In this document: piece by piece, positions 8,704-16,335 of the stretch
How positions within the stretch are numbered: the first letter of the stretch is position 1
How the letters are laid out: each line of letters starts with the position of its first letter
NCBI GenBank assembly: GCA_963794605.1
Contig: CAWCEN010000002.1
Location: 1-64,000, forward strand
Direction: 5' to 3'
DNA length: 64,000 nucleotides
From: VAXT01 sp963794605
GTDB lineage: Bacteria > Actinomycetota > Thermoleophilia > Gaiellales > Gaiellaceae
The notes under the pieces: model-generated
What the model was told of the DNA's origin: nothing
The model's input: the letters and a program-made list of their open reading frames with translations, nothing else
Databases searched by the model: none
Translations under genes and position numbers: made by a program

Positions 8704-8931
8704 GTGTCCGACTCGGCGCGCGAGAAGATCCAGAAGCATCTCGTGACGGGGGACAACCGGCTGAAGCAGGGCGTCTCGCCGGAAAAGACACGGGAGAGCT
8801 ACGAGGCGGCGCTGCGCGTCGCGAAGGAGGCCGGGATGGAGGATCGGATCCGGCCGCTCGTCGAGGTCAGGCTTGCGGACCTCGAGCGGCTCTTTCCAGG
8901 ATCGACTCGATCTTCTCGGCCTGACCCCTGA
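8704..8931 (+). CDS. Small helical TPR-like protein, function unknown
   Basis: 75 residues from GTG at 8704. The body (REKIQKHLVTGDNRLKQGVS, then a helix pair rich in Ala, Arg and Glu) looks like one and a half tetratricopeptide repeats. The last 22 codons overlap the 3' end of the glycosyltransferase gene on the opposite strand. Codon composition is like its neighbours. Divergent to the receiver-only regulator, with which it could share a promoter region. Not a recognised family. Confidence 0.5.
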   Translation: MSDSAREKIQKHLVTGDNRLKQGVSPEKTRESYEAALRVAKEAGMEDRIRPLVEVRLADLERLFPGSTRSSRPDP

Positions 8932-9871
8932 CGTCGTGGGCCGCCGCGGCTTCCCGGGCGGCGGGGTTCGGGGACGGGAGCTCGACGGCGCGACGCATGG
9001 CGTCCGCGAGCGCGGTCGTGTCGAGCGGATCGACGAGGATTCCCGCCTCGGGTGGGACGAACTCGGGTGGACCACCGACTCGCGTGGCGACGACCGAGCG
9101 GCCCGAGGCCATCCCTTCGAGCAGCGCCTGGCCGAAGGGCTCGATCAGGGACGGCTGGCAGAGGACGGTCGACTCGGCGATGTAGCGGGATACGTCCTCA
9201 TGCGGGACGCGGCCGGCGATCTCGACGTTGGGACGGCCCTCGAGCTCGCCGCGCAGCGGGCCGTCGCCGACGAAGACGAGGCGCCCGTTTCCGAGCTGCG
9301 CGAACGCATCTGCGAGCCGGACGACGTTCTTGCGCTCGATCAGGCTTCCGACGCAGACGAAAACAGGCCCGTTTGCGGGACTCTTAACAGGGTCTGACCC
9401 CGTGAAGAGCGAGAGGTCGACGCCGCAGTCGACGACTTCCGTCTTGCCGCGGGCTTCGGGGATCTTCGCCTCGAGCTCGCGGCGGAGGTAGTCGGAGACT
9501 GCAATCAGGGACGAGGCCCAGCGCGCGACGAGGCGCGTCGCGGAGGCGATTCCGGGATACGCGCCGATGTTGCGGACGTCGCGGCCATGAGCCGTCGCGA
9601 CGAGCGGCGCTCCGCCGAAGAGTGCTGCCGAGAGGCCGGTTGGCACGAGGAAGTGCGCGTATACCACGTCCGGCTCGAACCGATGCGCCACGCGCCGCAC
9701 CTCACGCGCGAGCCGCAGATGCCGGCGCTTGCCTCCACCCCGCCCCACCGTGACGACACGCTCGATCTCATGTCCACGCACTACGAGAGCCCGCTCGATC
9801 CCCTGAACGAACGCCCCGAGATCCGGATCGTCCGGGCCGGGATACATCTGCGAAACGAGGAGGATCTTCAT
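8867..9871 (-). CDS. Family 4 glycosyltransferase (GT-B fold)
   Basis: 334 residues from ATG at 9871 (MKILLVSQMYPGP). Two Rossmann-like domains are visible: the N-terminal domain with GAFVQGIERALVVRGHE, and the C-terminal donor domain with VFVCVGSLIERKNV, VFVGDGPLRGEL and the GT4 signature EPFGQALLEGMASGRSVVATR. Such enzymes transfer sugars from nucleotide donors to lipids, exopolysaccharide or small molecules; the acceptor is unknown. An oddity is the insertion FTGSDPVKS between the domains, encoded by a copy of the GGGGTCAGACCC palindrome at 9389-9401. The frame is open upstream to 9907, but that part is derived from another palindromic repeat. Confidence 0.88.
   Translation of the reverse strand: MKILLVSQMYPGPDDPDLGAFVQGIERALVVRGHEIERVVTVGRGGGKRRHLRLAREVRRVAHRFEPDVVYAHFLVPTGLSAALFGGAPLVATAHGRDVRNIGAYPGIASATRLVARWASSLIAVSDYLRRELEAKIPEARGKTEVVDCGVDLSLFTGSDPVKSPANGPVFVCVGSLIERKNVVRLADAFAQLGNGRLVFVGDGPLRGELEGRPNVEIAGRVPHEDVSRYIAESTVLCQPSLIEPFGQALLEGMASGRSVVATRVGGPPEFVPPEAGILVDPLDTTALADAMRRAVELPSPNPAAREAAAAHDVRGQAEKIESILERAARGPQA
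9389..9401. repeat. Palindrome of the GGGGTCAGACCCC family inside the glycosyltransferase gene
   Basis: On the + strand AGGGTCTGACCCC, i.e. GGGGTCAGACCCT on the coding strand, translated in frame as TGSDP within the linker between the two GT-B domains. Confidence 0.7.
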
Positions 9872-9887
9872 GGATGGGGTGGCCGGA

Positions 9888-9905
9888 GCCAGACTGAAGT
9901 CTGGC
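9888..9905. repeat. Palindrome GCCAGACTgaAGTCTGGC upstream of the glycosyltransferase
   Basis: Perfect 8-bp arms with a two-base centre, embedded in GGAGCC...GGCACCGG. A near-identical copy lies at 63488-63505 in rpsF. The copy here is just 5' of the glycosyltransferase ATG at 9871. Confidence 0.7.
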
Positions 9906-9918
9906 ACCGGACTAGGGC

Positions 9919-9941
9919 CCCAGCGTGCTACGCACGCTGGG
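9919..9941 (-). terminator. Hairpin spanning the stop codon of the mutase gene
   Basis: A 10-bp perfect inverted repeat CCCAGCGTGC-TAC-GCACGCTGGG includes the TAG of the mutase gene (9928-9930). There is no T-run after it, so it may be a Rho-assisted or mRNA-stabilising hairpin rather than a classical terminator. Confidence 0.5.
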
Positions 9942-11508
9942 CGTCGTACGTGCCGAAGACCTCGCGGAGCTCGTTGCAGATCTCGCCGACCGTGACTCGA
10001 GCTCGCAGCGCGTCTCGCATCGGCGGGAGTAGGTTGCCGTCGCCTTCCGCGACTCGCCGAACCTCGGCGAGCGCATTCGCCGCCTCGTCCGCGTTCCGCT
10101 TCGCTCGAACCTTCGCCGTGCGCTCCAGCTGCCGGCGCTCGGCCTCCGGGTCGAGCCGGTGGAGCTCGATCGGCTCCGCCTCGTCTTCCTGGTAGCGGTT
10201 GACCCCGACGATCACCTTCTCGCCGGACTCGACCGCGGCAGTGTGCTTGTACGCCGCGTCTTCGATCTCGCGCTGGACGAAGCCCTGCTCGATCGCCTCG
10301 ACCGCGCCGCCGACCTCGTCCACGCGCTCGATCAGCTCGCGCGCGGCAGTCTCGAGCTCGTCCGTCAGCGCTTCGATGAAGTAGGCACCGCCGAGCGGAT
10401 CCGCCGTGTCAGTTCCGCCCGCCTCGTGCGCGAGCAGCTGCTGCGTGCGCAGCGCGATCTTCGCCGAGCGCTCCGTCGGCAGCGCAAGCGCCTCGTCGAA
10501 CGCGTTCGTGTGGATCGACTGCGCCCCGCCCGCCACGGCGGACAGGGCCTGAATGGCCACGCGGACGATGTTGTTCTCCGGCTGCTGAGCGGTCAGCGTC
10601 GAGCCGCCGGTCTGCGCGTGGAAGCGCAGCGCCTGCGCCTTCGGGTTCGTCGCGCCGAACCGCTCGCGCATGATCTCGGCCCAGAGCCGCCGCGCCGCCC
10701 GAAACTTCGCGACCTCCTGGAAGAAGTGGTTGTGCGCGTTGAAGAAGAACGAGAGCCGCTCGCCGAACTCGTCGGGCGAGAGCCCCGCGTCGACGGCCGC
10801 CTGCGCGTACGCGATCCCGTTTGCGAGCGTGAACGCGAGCTCCTGGACCGCGGTCGAGCCCGCCTCGCGGATGTGGTACCCGGAGATCGAGATCGTGTTC
10901 CACTTCGGCAGCCGATCGTGCGCGTACGCGAAGAGATCGGTCGTCAGCCGCATCGAGGGCTTCGGCGGGAAGATGTAGTTCCCGCGAGCGCAGTACTCCT
11001 TGAGGATGTCGTTCTGGACGGTGCCGCGCAGCGCCGCGCCCGGGACGCCCTGCTCCTCAGCGACGAGCTCGTACAGCAGGAGGAGCAGCGAAGCCGGCGC
11101 GTTGATCGTCATCGACGTCGAGACCTCGCCGAGCGGGATCCGGTCGAAGAGGAGCTTCATGTCGGCGATCGAGTCGATCGCGACGCCGGTCCGCCCGACC
11201 TCGCCCAGCGCACGCGGGTCGTCCGAGTCGTAGCCGAGCTGCGTCGGGAGGTCGAACGCCACGGAGAGCCCGGTCTGGCCGCGCTCGAGCAGGTAGCGGA
11301 AGCGCGCGTTCGTCTCCTCGGCCGAGGCAAAGCCCGCGTACTGGCGGATCGTCCACGGGCGACCGCGGTACATGTCCGGGTACGGGCCGCGGGTGAACGG
11401 GAACTCGCCCGGAAGCTCGAGCTCGAGGTCCGCGACGTCCCCGTCCGTGTAGACGGGCTTGATCTCGATTCCGGAGTCGGTCTCCCGGCGATCCTCCGTG
11501 GTCGCCAT
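9928..11508 (-). CDS. Methylmalonyl-CoA mutase-type large (catalytic) subunit, N-terminal TIM-barrel part
   Basis: 526 residues from ATG at 11508. It has the acyl-CoA mutase barrel: RGPYPDMYRGRPWTIRQYAG, GLSVAFDLPTQLGYDSD, the STSMTINAPA and GTVQNDILKEY segments, and HNHFFQEVAKFRAARRLWAE. There is no C-terminal cobalamin-binding domain (DxHxxG), which in this subfamily is a separate ~140-residue subunit not found in the window. Such proteins rearrange methylmalonyl-CoA/succinyl-CoA or branched acyl-CoAs; the residues around GRPWTIRQYAGF resemble methylmalonyl- or isobutyryl/ethylmalonyl-type enzymes and I cannot decide which. No Shine-Dalgarno precedes the ATG; a TTG at 11517 is an alternative. 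The start is only 24 bp from the divergent moaD-moaE gene. Confidence 0.85.
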   Translation of the reverse strand: MATTEDRRETDSGIEIKPVYTDGDVADLELELPGEFPFTRGPYPDMYRGRPWTIRQYAGFASAEETNARFRYLLERGQTGLSVAFDLPTQLGYDSDDPRALGEVGRTGVAIDSIADMKLLFDRIPLGEVSTSMTINAPASLLLLLYELVAEEQGVPGAALRGTVQNDILKEYCARGNYIFPPKPSMRLTTDLFAYAHDRLPKWNTISISGYHIREAGSTAVQELAFTLANGIAYAQAAVDAGLSPDEFGERLSFFFNAHNHFFQEVAKFRAARRLWAEIMRERFGATNPKAQALRFHAQTGGSTLTAQQPENNIVRVAIQALSAVAGGAQSIHTNAFDEALALPTERSAKIALRTQQLLAHEAGGTDTADPLGGAYFIEALTDELETAARELIERVDEVGGAVEAIEQGFVQREIEDAAYKHTAAVESGEKVIVGVNRYQEDEAEPIELHRLDPEAERRQLERTAKVRAKRNADEAANALAEVRRVAEGDGNLLPPMRDALRARVTVGEICNELREVFGTYDAQRA

Positions 11509-11532
11509 GAGTCTCAATCTACGCTACGACCC

Positions 11533-12171
11533 GTGAGGGTGGTCGTCAGGCTGTTCGCCGGGCTTCGCGAGCGTGCAGGCACGGACCGGCGGAAGCTCGA
11601 CCTCGACGAGGGCGCAACGGTCGAGGACGTCTGGGCCGCGCTCGACCTCGGGGACGAGCCCGCGGGGCTCCTCTACGCCGTCAATCGCACGTACGCGGAC
11701 CGAGGACAGCGGCTCGCCGAGGACGATGAGGTCGCGCTGATCCCGCCTGTTTCCGGCGGCGCGTTCCGGCTGACCCACGGGCCGGTGAACCTGACCTCGG
11801 TCGTCGTCGAGGTCGTCGACGAGAGCGCAGGCGCGATCGCGACCTTCCTCGGAACCGTTCGGGCGCAGTCCCGCGGCCGCGACGTGATCGCGCTCGAGTA
11901 CGAGGCGTACGAGGAAATGGCCGAAGAGGTCATGGCCGGAATCGCGGACGAAGTGCTGGAGCGCTACGACCTGTGCAAGGTCGCGATGTCACATCGGCTC
12001 GGGCGCGTCGAGGTCGGCGAGACGAGCGTCGCGATCGCGGTCTCTGCGCCGCACCGGCAGGACGCGCTCGCCGCGTGCGCCGACGCGATCGAGGCGCTCA
12101 AGGCGCGCGTGCCGCTCTGGAAGAAGGAGCTCTACGTGGGCGGCGAGGAGTGGATCGGTCGCGGCTCGTAG
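11533..12171 (+). CDS. moaX: Fused molybdopterin synthase (MoaD-MoaE)
   Basis: 212 residues from GTG at 11533. Residues 1-76 are MoaD, a ubiquitin-fold sulfur carrier ending in the required Gly-Gly (PPVSGG, 75-76). Residues 77-212 are MoaE, with HRLGRVEVGE, SAPHR and the catalytic lysine region LWKKELYVGG. The two subunits together convert cyclic pyranopterin monophosphate to molybdopterin. In mycobacteria the fusion MoaX is cut after the Gly-Gly to free the carrier; the same junction (GG followed by AFRLT) is present here, so cleavage would be needed. Other moa genes are not in the window, but xdhC at 47 kb also concerns molybdoenzymes. Confidence 0.92.
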   Translation: MRVVVRLFAGLRERAGTDRRKLDLDEGATVEDVWAALDLGDEPAGLLYAVNRTYADRGQRLAEDDEVALIPPVSGGAFRLTHGPVNLTSVVVEVVDESAGAIATFLGTVRAQSRGRDVIALEYEAYEEMAEEVMAGIADEVLERYDLCKVAMSHRLGRVEVGETSVAIAVSAPHRQDALAACADAIEALKARVPLWKKELYVGGEEWIGRGS

Positions 12172-12175
12172 CAAA

Positions 12176-12211
12176 GGTCAGATCCTGCGCCTCTCGACGC
12201 AAGACCTGACC
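12176..12211. terminator. Inverted repeat between convergent moaD-moaE and cupredoxin genes
   Basis: GGTCAG ... CTGACC arms with a further inner complementarity (CTGCG/CGCAA region) directly after the stop of the molybdopterin synthase gene. Probably a terminator; it resembles a degenerate copy of the GGGGTCAGACCCC element. Confidence 0.45.
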
Positions 12212-12288
12212 CTCGCGGCTCGTTTCCTACCGTGAGTGGAGCAGCTCCGACCTGCGACGACGCCGGGTGCGCGAACGCGTAGTCCTGA

Positions 12289-12645
12289 CTAGCGGACCGT
12301 GAAGCTGCCTTTCATCGTCATCGCGTGCGGATCACAGATGTAGCTGTACCTCCCCTTCACGAGGCGCAGCCGCCAGGTCTTCGTTCCGACGAACCCCACC
12401 GTGGTCGAGCGGCTCAGCGTATTCGTCGGCCCCATCAGGTGGAAATTGTGGGCTCGCGACCGATCGCGGACGGTGATCGTATAGGTGCCCGGCCTCAGGC
12501 TGCGCACCGCGGCCCCCGAGCCCTTCTTGAGCGTGATCGTCGTGCCCGGGCCGACCGTTGCGACGAGCCTGGCCGGCGTTGCAGCAGCCGTCGGCTGAGC
12601 CGCGAGGGCTGCGAGGGCGAGGAACGCGGCGAAGAGACGAATCAT
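12289..12645 (-). CDS. Exported cupredoxin-like protein
   Basis: 118 residues with a signal peptide (residues 1-21, AAA cut region). The rest is a small beta-barrel with the four usual type 1 copper ligands in order: His in RAHNFHL, then Cys, His and Met in YICDPHAMTMKG. It probably carries electrons in the cell wall space. The spacing of the last three ligands (C-x2-H-x2/4-M) is short, as in plastocyanin-like domains. It lies convergent to the molybdopterin synthase gene; no obvious redox partner adjoins it. Confidence 0.82.
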   Translation of the reverse strand: MIRLFAAFLALAALAAQPTAAATPARLVATVGPGTTITLKKGSGAAVRSLRPGTYTITVRDRSRAHNFHLMGPTNTLSRSTTVGFVGTKTWRLRLVKGRYSYICDPHAMTMKGSFTVR

Positions 12646-12680
12646 GGAGTCAGACCCCCTTGTTGCATGAATGGAGTGAA

Positions 12681-12708
12681 GAAGGAGGCGGGGAGTCCCG
12701 CCTCCTTC
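12681..12708 (-). terminator. Intrinsic terminator after the collagen-like gene
   Basis: Perfect 12-bp stem gaaggaggcggg / cccgcctccttc with a GAGT loop, ten bases past the stop of the gene at 12719-13348 on the - strand and upstream of the cupredoxin start. Strong stem, weak T-run. Confidence 0.75.
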
Positions 12709-12718
12709 TCTACGCTAG

Positions 12719-13348
12719 CTACAGAATCTCGATGACGAATGAGACGTTGTTCGTCAGGGCGGCCGCTCCGCCTGGGAAGTTATACGTCCGCACCTGGAAC
12801 TGGCCCGCTGCGCACGGTGCGAAGGGCGTGAGCTTCACCCAATACGCAAGCAGGTCAGATCCCAACGAGTTTCCCCAGTCGACCGTCAAGGAGATGGCCG
12901 ACGTGACCGGGCTGACGCCCGCGGGTGGCGTGATGCAGTAAATGCCGTCCTGCGGACGAGTGACCGCCCAGCCGGTCCCTCTGCGGTACGTCGGGTCGAG
13001 TCCGACACCGGGCGATCGCAGGATGACCGCATACGGGTTCTGACTGCCAGCCGGACCCGGGGGGCCTGCCGGACCGGCCGGGCCTGCCGGACCGGCCGGA
13101 CCGGCCGGACCGGCGGGGCCTAGCGGCCCTGCAGGAAGCTGGCCGGCCTTGAAGTCCACGGCAAGCAGCGAGCGGTTCTTGACCTTGCTCGAGATGACCG
13201 CGTTTCTCTTGAGCTGCTTGGTCCCCACCGTGTTGGGACCGAGCATTCCGGCCGCGTAGCCGGCGCCTGTCATCGCGAACACGAGCGCGATACAGGCGAC
13301 GACCATCGCTGGTGACGGCGGCCGAAGGCGGCGAGTGATGCCTTTCAT
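12719..13348 (-). CDS. Exported collagen-like (GPAG repeat) surface protein
   Basis: 209 residues. A signal helix (AMVVACIALVFAMTGAGYAA) is followed by a conserved lead (LGPNTVGTKQLKRNAV, SSKVKNRSLLAVDF), then about nine G-x-y triplets of the GPA/GPP type, and a C-terminal ~100-residue globular domain with two cysteines. The start ATG follows AAAGGAGGGTC. The lead sequence and the triplets recur in many exported proteins of Thermoleophilia as far as I recall; the role is unknown, probably a trimeric wall-associated stalk. Related leads appear at 15516-16202 and 29274-29762. Confidence 0.8.
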   Translation of the reverse strand: MKGITRRLRPPSPAMVVACIALVFAMTGAGYAAGMLGPNTVGTKQLKRNAVISSKVKNRSLLAVDFKAGQLPAGPLGPAGPAGPAGPAGPAGPAGPPGPAGSQNPYAVILRSPGVGLDPTYRRGTGWAVTRPQDGIYCITPPAGVSPVTSAISLTVDWGNSLGSDLLAYWVKLTPFAPCAAGQFQVRTYNFPGGAAALTNNVSFVIEIL

Positions 13349-13451
13349 GACCCTCCTTTGATTTGTTGGACCCCGTAGCCCTCAGGACCCGCAGTGGACA
13401 CGGAATCTTCGGGCACGAACGTATCGGCGAAATCGGACGTCGTCTAAAGAG

Positions 13452-13479
13452 AGAGGGCCGCCGCGAAGGACGGCCCTCT
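13452..13479 (-). terminator. Terminator after the subtilase gene
   Basis: AGAGGGCCG / CGGCCCTCT arms (9 bp) with a T-containing tail (CTCTCTTTAG) on the - strand, 20 bp past the stop of the gene at 13500-15371. Confidence 0.65.
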
Positions 13480-13499
13480 GGTCTTCGGTGTCGGTCTGT

Positions 13500-15371
13500 C
13501 TAGCTTCGACCGACCGCCAGCTTCACCGGAAAGTTCCGGCGCTTGATCGTGCCGGGCCTCGGTGACTGGTTGACAACGCGCCCGCGCAGCGAGCGCCTCG
13601 AGCGAACGCGGCGAACGCGTCCGACCGAGCAGCGCGCCGCCCGGATCCTGCGCTTCGCAGCGCCGAGTCGCAGCCCGAGCACTCTCGGGACACGGCAGCG
13701 GGCCGACGGCGGCGGCGGCGGCGGCGGTGGTGGCGGAGGCGGCGGAGGCGGAGGTGGCGGAGGCGGAGGCGGCGGAGGCGGAGGCGGCGGAGGCGGAGGC
13801 GGCGGAGGCGGCGGAGGCGGTGGTGGCGGCGGCGGAGGCCCGCCGCCCTGAACAGCAGCCAGGGCGTCGACGAGGCCGTACCCGAAGTTGTTGTTCGGGG
13901 TCGGTGGCGCCGGCGGCGGCGGACCGCAATTGCTGTTCGGCGTGATGTTGGGATTCGCCGTGCTGTTGAGGCGCGCCTTGGTGGCCGCGATGTCCCGGTT
14001 CAGGCTCGGAACCGCTTGCCAGAGGAGCGCGACGACGCCGACCACGTGGGGACCGGCCATCGAAGTACCGCTGGCATTGCTGTAGTTGGCATCGCCCGTA
14101 TTGGTCGCGGAACGCGTGCCCGTGCCCGGCGCGACGATGTCCGGCTTGATCCGGTTGGAGCCGTCGACGGTCACCGGCCCCCGACTGCTGAAGCCGACGA
14201 CGGAGGTCGTGCCGGTCGTCAGTGCGCCGGTCGAGTAGGACGCGGCATAGATCGCGGGCGGATCGTTGACGGAGCTGCAGCTCGGGCCCGCGTTCCCGGC
14301 GGAGACCTCCACGAAGATGCCTGCAGCCTGCGTGTTGTTGACGATCGTCTCCAGCGTGTTGGCCGCGCAGCCCTCGCTCGGCGGACAGCCCCAGCTGTTG
14401 TTCATGACGTGAGGCCGCAGAGCGGGATTCGCGTTTTGCCCCTGGAGATCGGTGGGCGCCAGGAAGAACTGGAAGCACTCGGTGTACGTCGCCGGGGTGC
14501 CGTTGCCCTGGTCCATGTTCCGGCAGCCGATCCACTTCGCGCCGGGTGCGACCCCGATCTGATTGCCCGCGCCGTCGTCACCGATCGCGGTTCCCGTCAC
14601 GTGTGTGCCGTGGAAGTGGTCGCCGCACGGCTCCTGATGGTTGGGAGTGCAGATTCCGCCGCCGGTATGGATGGCGTCCCACCAGTTGTAGTTGTGGTCC
14701 GCCAAGCTCCCGTTCCAGCCGCGGTAATGGGCCTTGAGCGCGTTGTGCGTCCAGCGCATCCCGGTGTCCTGGACGCCAACGACGATCCCGGTGCCGTTGA
14801 AGCCGAGGGACCAGACGTTCGGCGCCTTGACCTGGTTCACACCGGGCTCGACGACTTGCGGGGTGGCCGGGCCGTCAGACTCGATCAGCGACACCGAGTC
14901 GAACGAGGACTCGGCGAGTGCCGCCGCGTCGCCCTGGAGCCAATTGGAGGCGTCATTCGACTCGATGACCCTGACGTCACGTCGTGCCGCAAGGCTGTTG
15001 ACCAGAGCGCGGTCGCCCTTGGCGACGATCACGTTCGCAACCCAGAACGACTTGTACGACACGCCCTGCGCCTCGAGCAGCGCACGGATGGGTCCCTGCG
15101 TCCTGTCGGCCTCTCGTTTGAGCGTGCGGTAGACGTACCAGCCTCGAGCATCCTGATCCTTCATGCGGTAGGCGTCACTCAGATCCGCCTGATGCGTGAG
15201 CTGGATGACGAGCGACGCGTCGCGCCCGTTCGCGGTGTCGCTCAAAACTCGATTCTCGACCTTGCCCGTGTAGCCCGTTATGGGCTTCTGGCCTTCGCTC
15301 TCGCTGCTCGCCAAAATCGGTGTAGCCCCGACGATCAGCCCGGCGAGCGCAAGCGTGATCGCAAGCTTCAT
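13500..15371 (-). CDS. Secreted S8 subtilisin-family protease with polyproline linker and PASTA-like tail
   Basis: 623 residues from ATG at 15371, which follows GAGGAGGA; the frame is open further upstream but without a signal sequence. A signal peptide (residues 1-22) and an inhibitor-like prodomain lead to the protease domain with Asp202 (VVGVQDTGM), His254 (HFHGTHVTG) and Ser437 (SGTSMAG). After it comes an uninterrupted run of prolines encoded by 13708-13850, then a C-terminal ~65-residue domain (VPRVLGLRLGAAKRRI ... VNQSPRPGT) that matches the PASTA pattern of peptidoglycan-binding domains. The likely arrangement is an extracellular protease attached to the wall by its tail, with the proline rod as spacer. 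The complementary strand reads as polyglycine and is not a gene. Confidence 0.9.
   Translation of the reverse strand: MKLAITLALAGLIVGATPILASSESEGQKPITGYTGKVENRVLSDTANGRDASLVIQLTHQADLSDAYRMKDQDARGWYVYRTLKREADRTQGPIRALLEAQGVSYKSFWVANVIVAKGDRALVNSLAARRDVRVIESNDASNWLQGDAAALAESSFDSVSLIESDGPATPQVVEPGVNQVKAPNVWSLGFNGTGIVVGVQDTGMRWTHNALKAHYRGWNGSLADHNYNWWDAIHTGGGICTPNHQEPCGDHFHGTHVTGTAIGDDGAGNQIGVAPGAKWIGCRNMDQGNGTPATYTECFQFFLAPTDLQGQNANPALRPHVMNNSWGCPPSEGCAANTLETIVNNTQAAGIFVEVSAGNAGPSCSSVNDPPAIYAASYSTGALTTGTTSVVGFSSRGPVTVDGSNRIKPDIVAPGTGTRSATNTGDANYSNASGTSMAGPHVVGVVALLWQAVPSLNRDIAATKARLNSTANPNITPNSNCGPPPPAPPTPNNNFGYGLVDALAAVQGGGPPPPPPPPPPPPPPPPPPPPPPPPPPPPPPPPPPPPPPPPPPPPSARCRVPRVLGLRLGAAKRRIRAARCSVGRVRRVRSRRSLRGRVVNQSPRPGTIKRRNFPVKLAVGRS
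13708..13850 (-). repeat. GGC/GGA triplet and nonamer microsatellite coding for polyproline
   Basis: Tandem (ggcggaggc)n/(ggcggcggc)n on the + strand; on the coding strand it encodes an unbroken proline run between protease and PASTA-like domains. Such tracts are prone to slippage, so the length may differ between isolates. Confidence 0.85.
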
Positions 15372-15515
15372 TCCTCCTCGCACAGCGTCCCCTCCCTGGT
15401 TTTGGGTGCCCGGGAGATTAGGACTCTTACCCGTTGTGTACAAGGTTTCGGCGCGCGCCAAGGCTTGCGCCGAAAGTGAGCGTCGCAGAGCCCCGCGAAC
15501 CACGGGCAAGGAGTG

Positions 15516-16202
15516 CTACTGAGCCGAAACCGCTGTCCCTGCGAACTGACAACGGGCGACGCCCGCGATCGAGTACTCCTCGCCGAGGAACGAGACGCTG
15601 ACCGTCCCGGTGCCTGTCGGCGTGCGGTAGACGATCGTCCCGGCGACGTCGTCGTCGTCCGAGCCGAGGACGTCGTAGTCGGAGCCCGCGTCGAGGTCGT
15701 CGTCCTCCCGGAAGAACGCTGCGGTGTCGTCGACCCCGGCCACGTGCAGGCGGGCGTTGTCGAGCGTCGACCGCGCGTCGACGGTCATGTCCCCGGCCGC
15801 CGAGCACGCGGCGCGGAGAATCAGCCCGCCGAATGTGAGGATCGTGCCCGAAGGCGTGTTTGCGGGGACGTCGAAGCCGACCCTGGCGGCGCCCGGGCCC
15901 GCAGGTCCGGCCGCGCCCTGTGGACCCGCCGGTCCCTGTGGGCCGACCGGCCCTTGCGCCCCTGGGAGCCCGCGAGGGCCGCGGACAGTAGGGACGACGG
16001 AGCTCGGGAGCTTCGCGTTCTTGCCGAGCGGGACGAGCCGGCCCGGCTTCGGTGTCCGCGACGCTTTGATCCCGTTCACGGCGCCCGCGTTCCGGGCGAA
16101 CGCCGCGAGCGAGCGCCTGGCCGCTCCGCCGGCGGGAGATGCGACGAGCACGGCAAGCAGGAGCGCGGCGCCGGCCGCGACGATGAGTCGAACGGTTCGC
16201 AC
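15516..16202 (-). CDS. Exported collagen-like surface protein
   Basis: 228 residues from GTG at 16202, which has GAGGAGGTCACTC in front. Signal helix (RLIVAAGAALLLAVLVAS), then a conserved lead GIKASRTPKPGRLVPLG, then about eleven G-x-y triplets (GPRGLPGAQGPVGPQGPAG), and a C-terminal beta-rich domain with two cysteines and an Asp-rich loop (DLDAGSDYDVLGSDDDD). The lead matches that of the protein at 29274-29762 (GIHASRLPKAGRLLALG). Function unknown; probably exposed on the cell surface. The gene precedes the subtilase gene on the same strand with a gap of about 140 bp. Confidence 0.8.
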   Translation of the reverse strand: MRTVRLIVAAGAALLLAVLVASPAGGAARRSLAAFARNAGAVNGIKASRTPKPGRLVPLGKNAKLPSSVVPTVRGPRGLPGAQGPVGPQGPAGPQGAAGPAGPGAARVGFDVPANTPSGTILTFGGLILRAACSAAGDMTVDARSTLDNARLHVAGVDDTAAFFREDDDLDAGSDYDVLGSDDDDVAGTIVYRTPTGTGTVSVSFLGEEYSIAGVARCQFAGTAVSAQ

Positions 16203-16335
16203 GAGTGACCTCCTCGGTCGGAAACGAGTGGTCTCCTCAACTACCGGCCCAGCGAGCCGCCGGAGCGCAATCGGGCGATTTCGGCGCGACTTCGGCACGG
16301 AGTTGCCGATAAGCCCCCTGGGTACCATGCGCCAC

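Noticed and set aside
13543..13851. Polyglycine frame on the + strand
   Set aside because: Complement of the polyproline microsatellite in the subtilase gene; no start context and no other sequence.
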